Source of the DNA: Candidatus Contendibacter sp.
GTDB lineage: Bacteria; Pseudomonadota; Gammaproteobacteria; Competibacterales; Competibacteraceae
NCBI GenBank assembly: GCA_029624675.1
Contig: JARSSP010000003.1
Span: 53,182 to 117,181 of the forward strand
DNA: 64,000 nucleotides
Reading direction: 5' to 3'
Position 1 is the stretch's first letter, and every line of letters starts with the position of its first letter. This document shows, one piece after another, positions 21,346 to 31,192 of the stretch. The translations under genes and the position numbers were made by a program. Below the pieces are notes generated by a model. It was not told where the DNA came from. It saw only the letters and a program-made list of their open reading frames with translations, and ran no database searches.

Positions 21346-23661
21346 ATGCGCCTCATCGCCGTCGCCTTCCTAGCCGGAATTCTGTTCTTGCAGACGCTGC
21401 CGGAATTGCCGACCCGAGTTTGGGCCTTGGCGCTGCCCATTGTTCTAGCCCTGGCGTTCGTGCCTGTTCTTCGGTTGCCCGCCTGGGGCGCGGCTGGATT
21501 CCTGTGGGCGTTGCTACTGGCCCCGCCGCTCCCGGTATTGCCGGCGGAGCTTGAAGGCGCCGAACTCTGGGTTGAGGGTTGGACCGCCAGTATTCCCAAC
21601 CGTGAATGGCGCAACACCCGGTTTGAGTTCGTGGTCGACCAGGCCCGGCGCGGGGAATACCCCGTGTCGCTGGCCGGTCAGCGCCTGCGGCTGGCGTGGT
21701 GGAGCGACGGTGAAACCGGAACTGATAAAGAACCGGCGATGGAACGTCCCACCTTGCGGGCCGGCGACCGTTGGGGGTTCGCGGTACGGCTAAAACAGCC
21801 ACGTGGCCTGCTCAATCCCGGTGACTTCGACTACGAGCGTTATTTGTACGCCAAGGGTATCGTCGCCACCGGCACGATCCGTTCCCAGCCGCCGCCGCGG
21901 TTGCTGGCGCCATCCGATCGCTACCCGCTGGATCGCTATCGTCAACGCGTGGTGGATTCCTTCGAGCGACGGCTGCCAGACAATCCACAGGTTGGTATTT
22001 TGGCCGCGCTGGCGGTCGGCGAGGAGGGGGGCATTGCTCCCTGGCAGTGGGACGTGTTCAACCGCCTCGGCGTTGGGCACCTGATGTCGATTTCCGGCTC
22101 GCACATCGGCCTGGTCGCGGGGATTGTGTTCGGTTTGGTCTGGGTTGGCTGGAGTTGGGTTCCACCGTTGGCGTTGCGCTGGCCGGCCACTCGCGCGGCG
22201 GCGGTGGTGGCGCTTTTGGGAGCAGGTGGCTATACGCTGCTGTCCGGGCTGTCGGTTCCGGCGCAGCGTTCCTTTCTCATGGCGGCGGTGGCGATGGTCG
22301 CGCTGATGCTCCAGCGACCCGCCGCGCCCAGTCGCGTCCTGGCCCTGGCGCTCATGGTCGTGCTGGCGGTCGATCCGGGCGCGCCGTTGCGAGTTGGCTT
22401 CTGGCTGTCGTTCGGCGCGGTGGCGGCGATTCTCTACAGCGTCAGCGGGCGCTGGCGCGAACGTCGTCTGTTCGGCCAGACCGTCGGGTTGCAGCTTGAC
22501 ATCACCCTGGCGATGCTGCCGCCGACGCTGGTGTTTTTCCAGCAGTTTCCCCTGCTGTCACCGCTGGCGAATCTGATCGCCATTCCCTGGGTCGGCTGCA
22601 CGGTGTTGCCGCTGAGCCTGCTGGCGGCGATGCTGGAACCGCTGGGCGATGCCATCCAGACCATCCCGCTGGAACTGGCGGCGCTGACCATGGACGGCTT
22701 GTGGCAAATCCTGCTCAGGTTGGATCGCCTGCCGGGCATGGCGCTGTACCGGCCCGCGCCGCCGTTGTGGACGTTGCCGTTCGCGCTGCCCGGCCTCGCG
22801 CTGCTGCTCGCCCCGCGCGGCGTGCCCAGCCGTTGGCTGGGTTTGCCGCTATGTTTGCCGCTGTTGTGGCCGCCGGCCAGCGCGCCGGAACCGGGCGGGT
22901 TTTGGTTTACCCTGCTGGACGTTGGTCAGGGATTGGCGGCAGTGGTGCGGACCCAACAGCATGTGCTGGTCTACGATACCGGCCCGAAACTGGGAAACAC
23001 GCTCGATGCTGGGCGCGCGGTGCTTGTTCCTTTCCTACGCCAGCAAGGCGCAAGCCAGGTGGACGCACTGATCGTCAGCCACGCCGACGGCCAGCATACC
23101 GGCGGAGTGCGGTCGTTGCGGGAACTGATGCCAGTGAAACGCATCCTCACCTCGACCCCCGAGCGAACGCCGATCGACGGTGCCGAACCCTGTCGAGCGG
23201 GGCAGACGTGGGAATGGGACGGAGTACGGTTCCAAATGCTGCATCCGCCATCGACCGGTTTCGGCGGTGATGACGCCTCCTGCGTGCTCAAGGCGGAAGG
23301 CATCGCGGGTCGGGTGCTATTGCCCGGCGATATCGAAACCGCTGCTGAAGCGGCCCTAGCGACCACGGTTGGATCTGGATTGGCGGCGGAAATTATGGTC
23401 GCGCCGCATCACGGTCATCGCAATCTCTCCACACCCGCCTTCCTCGATGCAGTGCGACCGCGCTACGTGCTGTTTTCGACCGGCCACCGCAATCGGTTCG
23501 GCTATCCGCGCCCCGAGACCGTGGCCCGCTATCAAGCCACCGGCGCCACGTTGTTGAATGCCTCCGACGAGGGTGCGCTCACCTTCCGGCTGGAACCTGA
23601 TCAGCCACTGGAACCAGAACGTTACCGGCACGCGCATCGCCATTACTGGACCGCGCCGTGA
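21346..23661 (+). CDS. comEC: ComEC/Rec2 DNA-uptake channel
   Basis: The 771-residue inner-membrane protein has the full ComEC layout. The N terminus has hydrophobic helices, then an OB-like soluble region. The competence domain contains HLMSISGSHIGLVAGIVFGL and many helices (about 220-500). The C-terminal metallo-beta-lactamase-like domain (about 515-770) has FTLLDVGQGLAAVV, VSHADGQHTGG and VAPHHGHRNLSTPAFL. ComEC forms the channel through which single-stranded DNA enters during transformation. In the metal motif HADGQH the third acidic position usually seen (DxDH) is Gln. Confidence 0.93.
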   Translation: MRLIAVAFLAGILFLQTLPELPTRVWALALPIVLALAFVPVLRLPAWGAAGFLWALLLAPPLPVLPAELEGAELWVEGWTASIPNREWRNTRFEFVVDQARRGEYPVSLAGQRLRLAWWSDGETGTDKEPAMERPTLRAGDRWGFAVRLKQPRGLLNPGDFDYERYLYAKGIVATGTIRSQPPPRLLAPSDRYPLDRYRQRVVDSFERRLPDNPQVGILAALAVGEEGGIAPWQWDVFNRLGVGHLMSISGSHIGLVAGIVFGLVWVGWSWVPPLALRWPATRAAAVVALLGAGGYTLLSGLSVPAQRSFLMAAVAMVALMLQRPAAPSRVLALALMVVLAVDPGAPLRVGFWLSFGAVAAILYSVSGRWRERRLFGQTVGLQLDITLAMLPPTLVFFQQFPLLSPLANLIAIPWVGCTVLPLSLLAAMLEPLGDAIQTIPLELAALTMDGLWQILLRLDRLPGMALYRPAPPLWTLPFALPGLALLLAPRGVPSRWLGLPLCLPLLWPPASAPEPGGFWFTLLDVGQGLAAVVRTQQHVLVYDTGPKLGNTLDAGRAVLVPFLRQQGASQVDALIVSHADGQHTGGVRSLRELMPVKRILTSTPERTPIDGAEPCRAGQTWEWDGVRFQMLHPPSTGFGGDDASCVLKAEGIAGRVLLPGDIETAAEAALATTVGSGLAAEIMVAPHHGHRNLSTPAFLDAVRPRYVLFSTGHRNRFGYPRPETVARYQATGATLLNASDEGALTFRLEPDQPLEPERYRHAHRHYWTAP

Positions 23662-23853
23662 ACGACTCGGCGTTCCCCCGCATGGATGGAACTTTCACGA
23701 CCTTGAACCTCGTCATGCCGCGCCGTTCTTGGTAAAACTCCACACCGATAATCCGGAGGGCGGATGTGTTAAATTGAGCCAATAAGCCTTCATGGTCGCC
23801 GGCTTCCCACGACTGGCGCTTACCCACAAAACTTCTCGAAGTCCTTTGAGCCC

Positions 23854-25185
23854 ATGAAGATCACCCTTTTCGGCTCCGGCTATGTCGGACTGGTCACCGG
23901 CGCCTGTTTCGCCGAGGTCGGCAACGATGTACTGTGTGTGGACGTGGACCCGCGCAAGGTGGCCCTGCTTCAGCGTGGCGAAATCCCCATTCACGAGCCG
24001 GGCCTCGACGAGGTGGTTCAGCGCAACGGCGCCAGCGGCCGGTTGCGCTTCACCACCGATGTGGCTGAAGGTGTCGCCCACGGCTTGTTTCAGTTCATCG
24101 CCGTCGGCACTCCACCGGACGAGGACGGTTCCGCCGATCTTCAACACGTTCGTGCCGTGGCCCGTTCCATCGGCCAGCATCTCGATGATTACCGGGTGGT
24201 GGTCAACAAATCCACCGTGCCGGTGGGCACCGCCGACGTGGTGCGCGCAACCATCGCCGCCGCGCTCGCCGAACGTGGTTTGAGCGTCCCGTTCTCGGTC
24301 GTTTCCAATCCGGAGTTTCTCAAGGAAGGCGTCGCGGTGCAGGATTTCATGCGCCCCGACCGCATTATCGTCGGCAGCGACGATCATCGGGCCACCCTGT
24401 TGTTGCGCAACCTCTACGCGCCGTTCAATCGCAACCGCGACCGGCTGATCGAGATGGACGTGCGCTCGGCGGAGCTGACCAAATACGCCGCCAACGCCAT
24501 GCTGGCCACCAAGATCAGCTTCATGAACGAGATGGCCAACCTGGCCGAGCGACTGGGGGCCGATATCGAAAAGGTGCGGGTGGGCATCGGCGCCGACCCG
24601 CGCATCGGTTACCACTTCATCTATCCGGGGGCCGGATTTGGTGGTAGCTGCTTTCCCAAGGACGTCAAGGCTCTCGAATACACCGCCCGCTCCGTGAACT
24701 ACGAAGCCGTCCTGTTGAGGGCGGTGGAAGCGGTCAACCAGCGGCAAAAAACCGTGTTGTTCGCCAAGATTCGCCGCCACTTCGGGAATGGTTTGCGCGG
24801 GCGAACTTTCGCCCTATGGGGGTTGGCCTTCAAGCCTGGCACCGACGACATGCGCGAGGCACCCAGTCGTAACTTACTGAAATCGCTTTGGGATGCCGGT
24901 TGCGTGGTGCGGGCCTACGATCCGGCGGCGATGAACGAAGCCCGTCATCTTTACGGCGAGCGGCCCGATTTCCAGTTGTGCGGTAGTTCGATGGATACAT
25001 TGACCGGTGCCGACGCGCTAGTGATCATGACGGAATGGAGCCTATTCCGCAGCCCCGATTTCGACGCTATTCGCCAACAGCTCCGACAACCGGTGATCTT
25101 CGACGGTCGAAATCTCTACGATCCCGACTATCTGCGCGAACAGGGCTTTACCTATTACGCCATCGGCCGCGGTGAAAAGGCATGA
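23854..25185 (+). CDS. ugd: UDP-glucose 6-dehydrogenase
   Basis: The 443-residue enzyme oxidises UDP-glucose to UDP-glucuronate with two NAD+. It has the N-terminal Rossmann motif [20 protein letters not shown], the active-site cysteine in [18 protein letters not shown], and the C-terminal FDGRNLYDP. It overlaps manC by four bases, placing it in an exopolysaccharide-precursor operon. The 190 bases between comEC and this gene show nothing notable. Confidence 0.95.
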   Translation: MKITLFGSGYVGLVTGACFAEVGNDVLCVDVDPRKVALLQRGEIPIHEPGLDEVVQRNGASGRLRFTTDVAEGVAHGLFQFIAVGTPPDEDGSADLQHVRAVARSIGQHLDDYRVVVNKSTVPVGTADVVRATIAAALAERGLSVPFSVVSNPEFLKEGVAVQDFMRPDRIIVGSDDHRATLLLRNLYAPFNRNRDRLIEMDVRSAELTKYAANAMLATKISFMNEMANLAERLGADIEKVRVGIGADPRIGYHFIYPGAGFGGSCFPKDVKALEYTARSVNYEAVLLRAVEAVNQRQKTVLFAKIRRHFGNGLRGRTFALWGLAFKPGTDDMREAPSRNLLKSLWDAGCVVRAYDPAAMNEARHLYGERPDFQLCGSSMDTLTGADALVIMTEWSLFRSPDFDAIRQQLRQPVIFDGRNLYDPDYLREQGFTYYAIGRGEKA

Positions 25186-26605
25186 TCATCCCCGTCATCC
25201 TGTCCGGCGGCAGCGGCGCCCGGTTGTGGCCGCTGCCGCGCGAGGCTTACCCCAAGCAATTCCTGCCGCTGGTGGACCAGTGGACCATGCTGCAAAACAC
25301 CGCGTTGCGGATTGCCGGTCTGAACGGTGTGACCGCGCCGCTGGTGGTCTGCAACGAGGAACATCGCTTCATGGTGGCCGAGCAGTTGCGCGCGGTCGGC
25401 ATTCAACCGACGGCGGTTATTTTGGAACCGGTCGGTCGCAACACCGCGCCGGCGGTGGCGGTGGCGGCGCTCCATGCCCAGCGTGGGGGCGATGATCCGA
25501 CCTTGCTGATTCTGCCCGCCGACCACGTTATCACCGATGGTGAAGGCTTTCGCGCCGCCGTGCGACGGATCGCGCCCCATGCCGAGGCGGGCCGACTGCT
25601 CACCTTCGGCATCGTGCCGACCGGGCCGGAAACTGGCTATGGCTACATCAAGGCCGGGGCGTCGGTGGGTCAATCCGAGGTCGGCGTGGTGGAACGTTTC
25701 GTCGAGAAGCCCGATCTCGCCACTGCCCAGGATTATCTAGAAGCCGGCGGCTACTATTGGAACAGCGGCATGTTACTGTTCCGCACCTCGGCGTTTCTGG
25801 CGGAACTGGAGCGTTTCGCCCCGGCGATACTGGCCGCCTGCCAAAAGGCGCTCGCCGCCAGTCATGCCGATACCGATTTTCTTTGGCTGGACCGTAAGGC
25901 GTTCACTGCCTGTCCCAAGGATTCCATCGACTACGCGGTGATGGAAAAGACCGAGCGCGCGGTGGTCGCGCCGCTGGCGGTCGGCTGGAGCGATGTCGGT
26001 TCCTGGTCGGCGTTGTGGGAGGAGGCGCGCGCGACGCCGACGGCAATGTCACCCGCGGCGACGTGATCGCGGTCGAAACCCAGGATACCTACGTGGACGC
26101 CTCCACCCGGCTGGTGACCACGGTCGGCGTGAACGATTTGGTGGTGGTCGAGACCGCCGACGCCGTGCTGGCCACCAGCACGGCGCGGGTACAGGATGTC
26201 AAGGCGGTGGTGGACCGGCTCAACGCCGGCCGGCGTCCAGAAAGCCGGATGCACCGCAAGGTTTATCGGCCCTGGGGCTACTACGACGCCATCGACATGG
26301 AGGCGCGGTTCCAGGTCAAACGCATCACGATCCGGCCGGGCGCGTCCATCTCCTTGCAAATGCATCATCACCGGGCCGAGCATTGGGTGGTGGTCAGCGG
26401 CATCGCTCGCGTTCATCGCGGCGACGAAGTGTTTCTGTTGACCGAGAACCAGTCCGCCTACATCCCGGTCGGCGTCTCCCACCGGCTGACCAATCCTGGC
26501 AAGATTCCCCTGGAGATCATCGAAGTGCAATCGGGCAGCTATCTGGGCGAGGATGATATTGTCCGGTTCGAGGACGTCTACGGCCGGGGAAATGGCGAGG
26601 AATGA
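25182..26605 (+). pseudogene. manC: Mannose-1-phosphate guanylyltransferase / mannose-6-phosphate isomerase, frameshifted
   Basis: The gene starts [20 protein letters not shown] and gives an intact nucleotidyltransferase domain up to [14 protein letters not shown]. The frame then fails within GCGCGCGCG (26025-26033). The continuation [16 protein letters not shown] lies in the -1 frame and runs on through the C-terminal cupin isomerase domain ([39 protein letters not shown]) to the stop at 26605. Loss of one base explains this. Both halves are otherwise well conserved, so a sequencing error, a recent mutation or programmed slippage are all possible. Bifunctional ManC/AlgA makes GDP-mannose. 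Confidence 0.85.
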
Positions 26606-26631
26606 ACGGCGACAGGCGAAAGGTAGAATTC

Positions 26632-27990
26632 ATGCGGAACGATGAACTGGCTTGCTTCAAGGCGTATGACATTCGGGGGCGGGTTCCCGACGAACTGAAC
26701 GAGGATCTGGCTTACTGGATCGGCCGAGCCTATGCCGTCCTGCTGCAACCGCAGCGGGTGGCGGTCGGCCACGATGTGCGCTTGACTAGTCCCGCTCTGG
26801 GCGCGGCGGTGACCAAGGGTCTGTTGGACGGCGGCGTGGACGTGTTGGACATCGGTTTGTGTGGGACCGAGGAAATCTACTTCGCCGCCTTCCATCACGG
26901 TCTGGACGGCGGGATCATGGTCACCGCCAGCCACAATCCGATGGATTACAACGGTATGAAGCTGGTCCGCGAGCGGGCCAGGCCGATCAGCGGCGACAGC
27001 GGATTGTTCGCTATCCGTGATCTAGCCACCGCCAGCGATGAATTCACGATGGCCAATCGGCGTGGCAAACTGGATGATCGGCCGGACAAAAGCGCCTACG
27101 TCGCCCATCTGCTGAGCTTTATCGATCCTTCCGTCCTACGACCGCTGAAGATCGTGGTCAACGCCGGCAACGGCGGGGCTGGACCGATCATCGATGCCTT
27201 GGAACCGTGTCTGCCCTTCCAGTTCATCAAGATTCATCACGAGCCCGATGGAACCTTTCCCCATGGCATTCCCAATCCGTTGTTGCCGGAATGCCGCGCC
27301 GCCACGGCGCAAGCGGTGCGCGCGCACGGCGCGGATTTGGGGCTGGCTTGGGACGGTGATTTCGACCGCTGCTTTTTCTTCGACGCCAATGGACGTTTCA
27401 TTGAGGGGTATTACCTGGTTGGCTTGCTGGCGGAAATTTTGCTGGCGCGGCAACCAGGCGCCAAAGTCATCCACGACCCCCGGCTGACCTGGAACACGAT
27501 CGAGCAAGTGCGGGCAGCGGGCGGTGTGCCGGTGCAAAGCAAGACCGGCCATGCCTTCGTCAAGGAGCGGATGCGGTTGGAGGACGCGCTGTACGGCGGC
27601 GAGATGAGCGCCCATCACTACTTCCGCGATTTCGCCTACTGCGACAGCGGCATGATCCCGTGGTTGCTGGTTGCCGAGCAACTTTGCCGCGATGGTCAAC
27701 CGCTGGCGGCGCGGTTGGATGCGCGGATACGGGCGTTTCCGTGCAGCGGCGAAATCAACTTTCGGGTGACCGACGCGGCGGCCAAGATTCGGGAAATCCT
27801 GGCCGCCTACGCCGATCGGCAACCCGCCCTGGACGAAACCGACGGCGTCAGTCTTGCTTTTCCCGACTGGCGGTTCAATCTACGCTGCTCCAACACCGAG
27901 TCACTGCTGCGGCTGAATGTGGAAACGCGGGGCGACCTGGTGTTGCTGGAGCGCCGAACTGAGGAATTGCGCGCCTTGATCACCGCCTGA
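26632..27990 (+). CDS. manB: Phosphomannomutase (CpsG/ManB type)
   Basis: The 452-residue enzyme interconverts mannose 6-phosphate and mannose 1-phosphate, the step before ManC. It has the catalytic phosphoserine loop [18 protein letters not shown], the metal loop [10 protein letters not shown], the sugar-binding [19 protein letters not shown] and the phosphate-binding RSSNTE-like end ([14 protein letters not shown]). ATG 26632 has an AAAGG box and gives the usual start [11 protein letters not shown]. An upstream ATG at 26602 overlaps the manC stop and is a second candidate. Confidence 0.93.
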   Translation: MRNDELACFKAYDIRGRVPDELNEDLAYWIGRAYAVLLQPQRVAVGHDVRLTSPALGAAVTKGLLDGGVDVLDIGLCGTEEIYFAAFHHGLDGGIMVTASHNPMDYNGMKLVRERARPISGDSGLFAIRDLATASDEFTMANRRGKLDDRPDKSAYVAHLLSFIDPSVLRPLKIVVNAGNGGAGPIIDALEPCLPFQFIKIHHEPDGTFPHGIPNPLLPECRAATAQAVRAHGADLGLAWDGDFDRCFFFDANGRFIEGYYLVGLLAEILLARQPGAKVIHDPRLTWNTIEQVRAAGGVPVQSKTGHAFVKERMRLEDALYGGEMSAHHYFRDFAYCDSGMIPWLLVAEQLCRDGQPLAARLDARIRAFPCSGEINFRVTDAAAKIREILAAYADRQPALDETDGVSLAFPDWRFNLRCSNTESLLRLNVETRGDLVLLERRTEELRALITA

Positions 27991-28006
27991 AACGACTCTT
28001 CGGGTG

Positions 28007-28034
28007 TTGGCAAGGCGTCGCGATGGGGTACAAT
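28007..28034 (+). promoter_or_regulatory. Sigma-70 promoter of tRNA-Ser
   Basis: TTGGCA (28007-28012) and TACAAT (28029-28034) are separated by 16 bases and lie 38 bases before the tRNA. Each hexamer differs from consensus by one base. Confidence 0.65.
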
Positions 28035-28071
28035 ACATGCCTCTTCCGCCTTCGTTGCACGCAATCTTCCC

Positions 28072-28164
28072 GGAGAGGTACCGAAGCGGTCATAACGGCG
28101 CCGACTCGAAATCGGATGGGGGCTTAGCCGCCCCACGTGGGTTCGAATCCCACCCTCTCCGCCA
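28072..28164 (+). tRNA. tRNA-Ser (anticodon CGA)
   Basis: The acceptor stem GGAGAGG (28072-28078) pairs with CCTCTCC (28154-28160), followed by discriminator G and an encoded CCA. The anticodon loop is CTCGAAA, giving CGA (reads UCG). A long variable arm (TGGGGGCTTAGCCGCCCCA) and the T-loop GTTCGAATC are present, as expected of a class II tRNA. The 3' half is the attachment site of the integrated element; integration leaves the tRNA whole. Confidence 0.97.
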
Positions 28165-28179
28165 AATCAACGGCTTGCG
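28103..28179. repeat. attL: 77-bp direct repeat overlapping the tRNA-Ser 3' half
   Basis: The 77 bases from GACTCGAAATCGG to AATCAACGGCTTGCG are identical to 49683-49759. They cover the anticodon loop to the tRNA end plus 15 bases of flank. The integrase gene begins 21 bases farther inside, in the usual position next to the tRNA-proximal att site. Confidence 0.93.
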
Positions 28180-28200
28180 TAGGCCGTTCCGATTTATCGG

Positions 28201-29211
28201 CTACGCTGCTTTCCCTTCGCGTAGCTGCAACGTAACCACGTTGGCCGCCGCGCTATGGAGATGCTCTCCCGCAAGGTGAGCGTAGCGCAACACCATCTCA
28301 TAGCTCGACCATCCGCCCAGTTCCATCAGGGTTTGCAAGCTGGTGCCTGCCTGGACGTGCCAACTTGCCCATGTGTGTCTGAGGTCGTGCCAGCGGAAAT
28401 CGGCAATCTCCGCTTTTTTGCAGGCGCGTTGCCAGGTGAGGATGTCCGGGCGCTTGATGGGGTTCCCACCGTAGGTGAATACAAACTCAGGATGTTTTCC
28501 CCAGCAGCGTCGAAGCACTTCAGCCGCGCTGTCGTTGAGCGGCACGACCAAATCCTTTTTGCTCTTGTTCTGGTCGGCATGGATCCAAGCGGTTCGCCGC
28601 CCCAAGTCGATCTGGGTCCAGCGTAGGCCGGTTACGTTGGCGAGGCGAAGCCCGGTCGCTAACGAAAACTCCGCCATGTTGGCGACATGCGGTGGCAACT
28701 CCCGCAGCAGGCGGGCCGCTTCGTCCTGGGTGATCCATCGGATTCTTCGTGGGGGCTCCTCGCGCATCCGTAGCGTTGGGATAGCATCCAGCCAGCCCCA
28801 TTCGCGGCTGGCCTTGCGCAGGATTCCGCGGATGGTGGCCAAGTAGCGATTCACGCTGCTGGGCTTCAACTCCTTGCGCTGGGCCATGATGGTATCGATT
28901 TGCTCTCGGGTGATGGTGTCCAGATACCGCCCTTCAAGGTGTGGATAGAGCCACTTCAGGCGCTGTTTATCGCCGTGGTGGTCCCGCTTATGCGCCGTCT
29001 CTTCCAGGTAGCGGAGCACGGCGTTTTCCCAGGTATGGCGCGGTTTGTCGCCGAGTTTCAGCACGCGCCAAAGTTCGGTTTCCCTGTGCCTCTCGTACTC
29101 GCGGGCTTGCCGCTTGTGGGTAGTCCGAGTGCTTTCCTGCACTGGCGCGCGGCCGGGGATAGTGATTTTTGTCCACCAGTAGGGGGAGTCTTTTCTTCGG
29201 TATAACGACAT
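28201..29211 (-). CDS. Tyrosine-type site-specific integrase
   Basis: The 336-residue recombinase catalyses integration and, with Xis, excision at the tRNA-Ser site. The ATG at 29211 follows GGAGGG; the frame is open upstream but without support. An N-terminal arm-binding region and a SAM-like core-binding domain (TIMAQRKELKPSSVNRYLAT) precede the catalytic domain. Its catalytic residues are ATGLRLANVTGLRW (Arg), WHDLRHTWASWHVQ (His-x-x-Arg), GGWSS and YEMVLRYAHL (nucleophile Tyr). The stop lies 21 bases inside attL. Confidence 0.95.
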   Translation of the reverse strand: MSLYRRKDSPYWWTKITIPGRAPVQESTRTTHKRQAREYERHRETELWRVLKLGDKPRHTWENAVLRYLEETAHKRDHHGDKQRLKWLYPHLEGRYLDTITREQIDTIMAQRKELKPSSVNRYLATIRGILRKASREWGWLDAIPTLRMREEPPRRIRWITQDEAARLLRELPPHVANMAEFSLATGLRLANVTGLRWTQIDLGRRTAWIHADQNKSKKDLVVPLNDSAAEVLRRCWGKHPEFVFTYGGNPIKRPDILTWQRACKKAEIADFRWHDLRHTWASWHVQAGTSLQTLMELGGWSSYEMVLRYAHLAGEHLHSAAANVVTLQLREGKAA

Positions 29212-29408
29212 AAACCCTCCACGGAGGGCGCGGGCTGTCTTGATGCAGCGTAGCGCGCCCGTAGCCAGTCTTCCAGATGGGTCGAGACAAACAGCCAGCG
29301 GCGACCCACTTTGGTTGATGGAATCTGGCCACCACTGGCTAGCTTGCGAAGATGATCGGGCGAGCATCGCAACAGGGCCGCCGCTTCGCTCAGGTCAAGG
29401 GTTCGCAT
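29058..29408 (-). CDS. Excisionase-like helix-turn-helix protein (MerR/AlpA type)
   Basis: The 116-residue product begins MRTLDLSEAAALLRCSPDHL, followed by SGGQIPSTKVGRRWLFVST and HLEDWLRARYA, a standard winged excisionase domain of about 60 residues. The rest of the frame overlaps the integrase start by 154 bases, and its C-terminal half may carry no function. Position directly before the integrase and the fold support an Xis role in directing excision. Confidence 0.8.
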   Translation of the reverse strand: MRTLDLSEAAALLRCSPDHLRKLASGGQIPSTKVGRRWLFVSTHLEDWLRARYAASRQPAPSVEGLCRYTEEKTPPTGGQKSLSPAARQCRKALGLPTSGKPASTRGTGKPNFGAC

Positions 29409-29784
29409 CGAACAGATCCCCTATAGCTTTGCCTTTTCTGCGAGTCTCATAGGCTGTGCGCTGGTGGTGATTAGCGTCGTAGGCCAGGTGGCATCGCTGG
29501 CACAGGGCGCGGAGATTGGCCGGATCGCAGTTTTCAGGCGTGTGGTCGAGGTGGGCGATGGTGAGCACGATCCGCGTCACAGAGTCGCCGGTTTTTTCCC
29601 ATCGGTCCGCAATATCTTTTCTTTGTGTCCATGCGTTTGTACGGTTGTTCCTCCAAATCCGGTTTGTTATTCCGCATTGCTCACAGGCATTTTTTGCGCG
29701 TTCCAGGATGGCCGCGCGAATCTGTTTCCAGTCGCGCGGGTAGCGGGCTTTATTTTCCGGTCGGATTGGCATGGTATCGGTCAT
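29395..29784 (-). CDS. HNH endonuclease
   Basis: The 129-residue protein (start ATG 29784 behind GGAG) has the HNH/zinc layout CEQCG, then LTIAHLDHTPENCDPANL and CQRCHLAYDANHH. The two CxxC pairs bind zinc, and the His and Asn residues form the beta-beta-alpha metal site. Such small phage HNH proteins often assist DNA packaging next to terminase genes, but no terminase is seen here. The next upstream gene overlaps its start by four bases. Confidence 0.88.
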   Translation of the reverse strand: MTDTMPIRPENKARYPRDWKQIRAAILERAKNACEQCGITNRIWRNNRTNAWTQRKDIADRWEKTGDSVTRIVLTIAHLDHTPENCDPANLRALCQRCHLAYDANHHQRTAYETRRKGKAIGDLFDANP

Positions 29785-29978
29785 TTCTCCGGCTCTGGCC
29801 CTGGGTCTTCGATGGATAGCATTCCTGCCGTCCTTGCTTCCCCCGTGCAGCATGGCCCGCACAACTGGGTTCCGTGGAATCCGCCGCGTTCAAGCAACGG
29901 TACTCCACAGCTTAAGCAGTCACCGAAATTTTCTTTTCTTTTGCCGCGCCTTTTGCTTCTTGTTAATTGCTTTTTCAT
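29781..29978 (-). CDS. Small zinc-ribbon-like phage protein
   Basis: The 65-residue basic protein starts at ATG 29978 behind AGGAG. It has CLSCG and CGPCC spaced about 20 residues apart, a likely single zinc site. The stop overlaps the HNH start. Function unknown; a DNA- or RNA-binding accessory protein is plausible. Confidence 0.65.
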   Translation of the reverse strand: MKKQLTRSKRRGKRKENFGDCLSCGVPLLERGGFHGTQLCGPCCTGEARTAGMLSIEDPGPEPEK

Positions 29979-30016
29979 ATCGTGCTCCTCGCGCCATCCC
30001 TGGCGCTGGTTGGTGG

Positions 30017-30778
30017 TTATTCGATGCCCTGCGCGGTGCAGGACATGAGTTGGTAGGCGCGTGTCGTGGTCGCCACGTCCACGGCGCAATAGGTGAGGAC
30101 CGCTTCGATTTGCCCCTGTTTATGCAGTCTTGGCACGTCCGCGCCGATCATGTGCTGCTTCGGGCGCGGAATCCCAAAGCTGGCTGCAATGGTGTCCAGT
30201 GACGGGCAAAAATCGTCGCGGTGCTCCATGGAAAACGCCTTGAACAAGGCGGCGGTGTCCACCGTCTCGGCGACTCTCTCACTTCCGATTCTGGCCATGA
30301 GAAGTTGTGGCAACCGCAATGAATGCCGGATGTAGGCGTGCCGCAGTTTTGGAAGGTCAAAATTGCGGACGTTGTGGCCCACGATCAGGGTTTCTTGTGT
30401 GGCGCTGGCGTCCAGCCAGGCACGCAGCGCGATCAATAGGCCGCGCTCGTTGGCGCAAGGGACGACGGGCCATCCGTCAATGGTGGGCGCGGAGTCGTCC
30501 ATGCCGTTGAATAGCATTCTGGCGTTGTCTGTTTGCATCCCAATGCAAAGGATGGGGCTGGCGTCGAGTAGCGCCGCTTTCTCTATGATCTTCTCGGCGT
30601 ACTCGCGGCGCTTCAACTCTGCTGTTTCCGCCTTCCAGTTGCTGGGCGCTTTCCAGGCGGCGATGGCTTCGGCGATGGCTTCGGCGGGCGCGTCACCGGT
30701 TTCAAGGTCGATGGTCACGAACGCAGCGGGGGCCAGGGGAGCTAGGAAGGTGATCTGCTTTGTTGCGGTGGTGGGCAT
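30017..30778 (-). CDS. DEDD-type 3'-5' exonuclease domain protein
   Basis: The 253-residue protein starts behind AGGAGAT. It has the exonuclease motifs in order: FVTIDLETGD (Exo I, Asp-x-Glu), IVGHNVRNFDLPKLRHAYI (Exo II Asp), and YCAVDVATT (Exo III Asp). This resembles the PolB-associated RNase H-like exonuclease family found alone in phage early operons. It likely acts in element DNA replication or recombination. Confidence 0.78.
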   Translation of the reverse strand: MPTTATKQITFLAPLAPAAFVTIDLETGDAPAEAIAEAIAAWKAPSNWKAETAELKRREYAEKIIEKAALLDASPILCIGMQTDNARMLFNGMDDSAPTIDGWPVVPCANERGLLIALRAWLDASATQETLIVGHNVRNFDLPKLRHAYIRHSLRLPQLLMARIGSERVAETVDTAALFKAFSMEHRDDFCPSLDTIAASFGIPRPKQHMIGADVPRLHKQGQIEAVLTYCAVDVATTTRAYQLMSCTAQGIE

Positions 30779-30782
30779 GGTC

Positions 30783-31133
30783 TTATCTCCTGAATCCGCC
30801 GTGCGAACCGTAGCGGTTCCCGCCTAACCCGGAATCCCGCGAGGATTCCCAGATGTCCAGCGGGCCGACCGTGCGTTCAACCTGTTCGAGTGCGGCCATG
30901 AACGCGGCTTGGCTGGTGACCGCCTCGGGGCCGAGCTCCACATAAGTTCGTAGTGATCCGTTCCCCACCTTGATCTTGACTGGGACCGAAATTCCCCGAA
31001 TCGCGGTCGGGCCGGGTCCGGCCATCCCCAACCCCTGTCCGGTCGGCGTGGTGGTGAGCGGCGCGGTTGCGCTCGCCTGGTTAAGAAGCGTCGATAGCGC
31101 TGCCAGTAATTCGTTTGGGTTTTGCTCAGTCAT
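30783..31133 (-). CDS. Hypothetical early protein
   Basis: The 116-residue product starts behind AGAGGAT and ends four bases before the exonuclease start. It has an N-terminal helix (ELLAALSTLLNQAS), a Thr/Pro/Gly linker and a small alpha/beta region (VPVKIKVGNGSLRTYVELGP, FMAALEQVERTVGPLDIWE). I recognise no family. Placement between two early genes with good translation signals supports it being real. Confidence 0.65.
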   Translation of the reverse strand: MTEQNPNELLAALSTLLNQASATAPLTTTPTGQGLGMAGPGPTAIRGISVPVKIKVGNGSLRTYVELGPEAVTSQAAFMAALEQVERTVGPLDIWESSRDSGLGGNRYGSHGGFRR

Positions 31134-31192
31134 GGTCGTTATCCTCTTTGCTCGTTGGTTGTCGCCGTCCTTGGCGGTGGTGGGGGTTTGGG

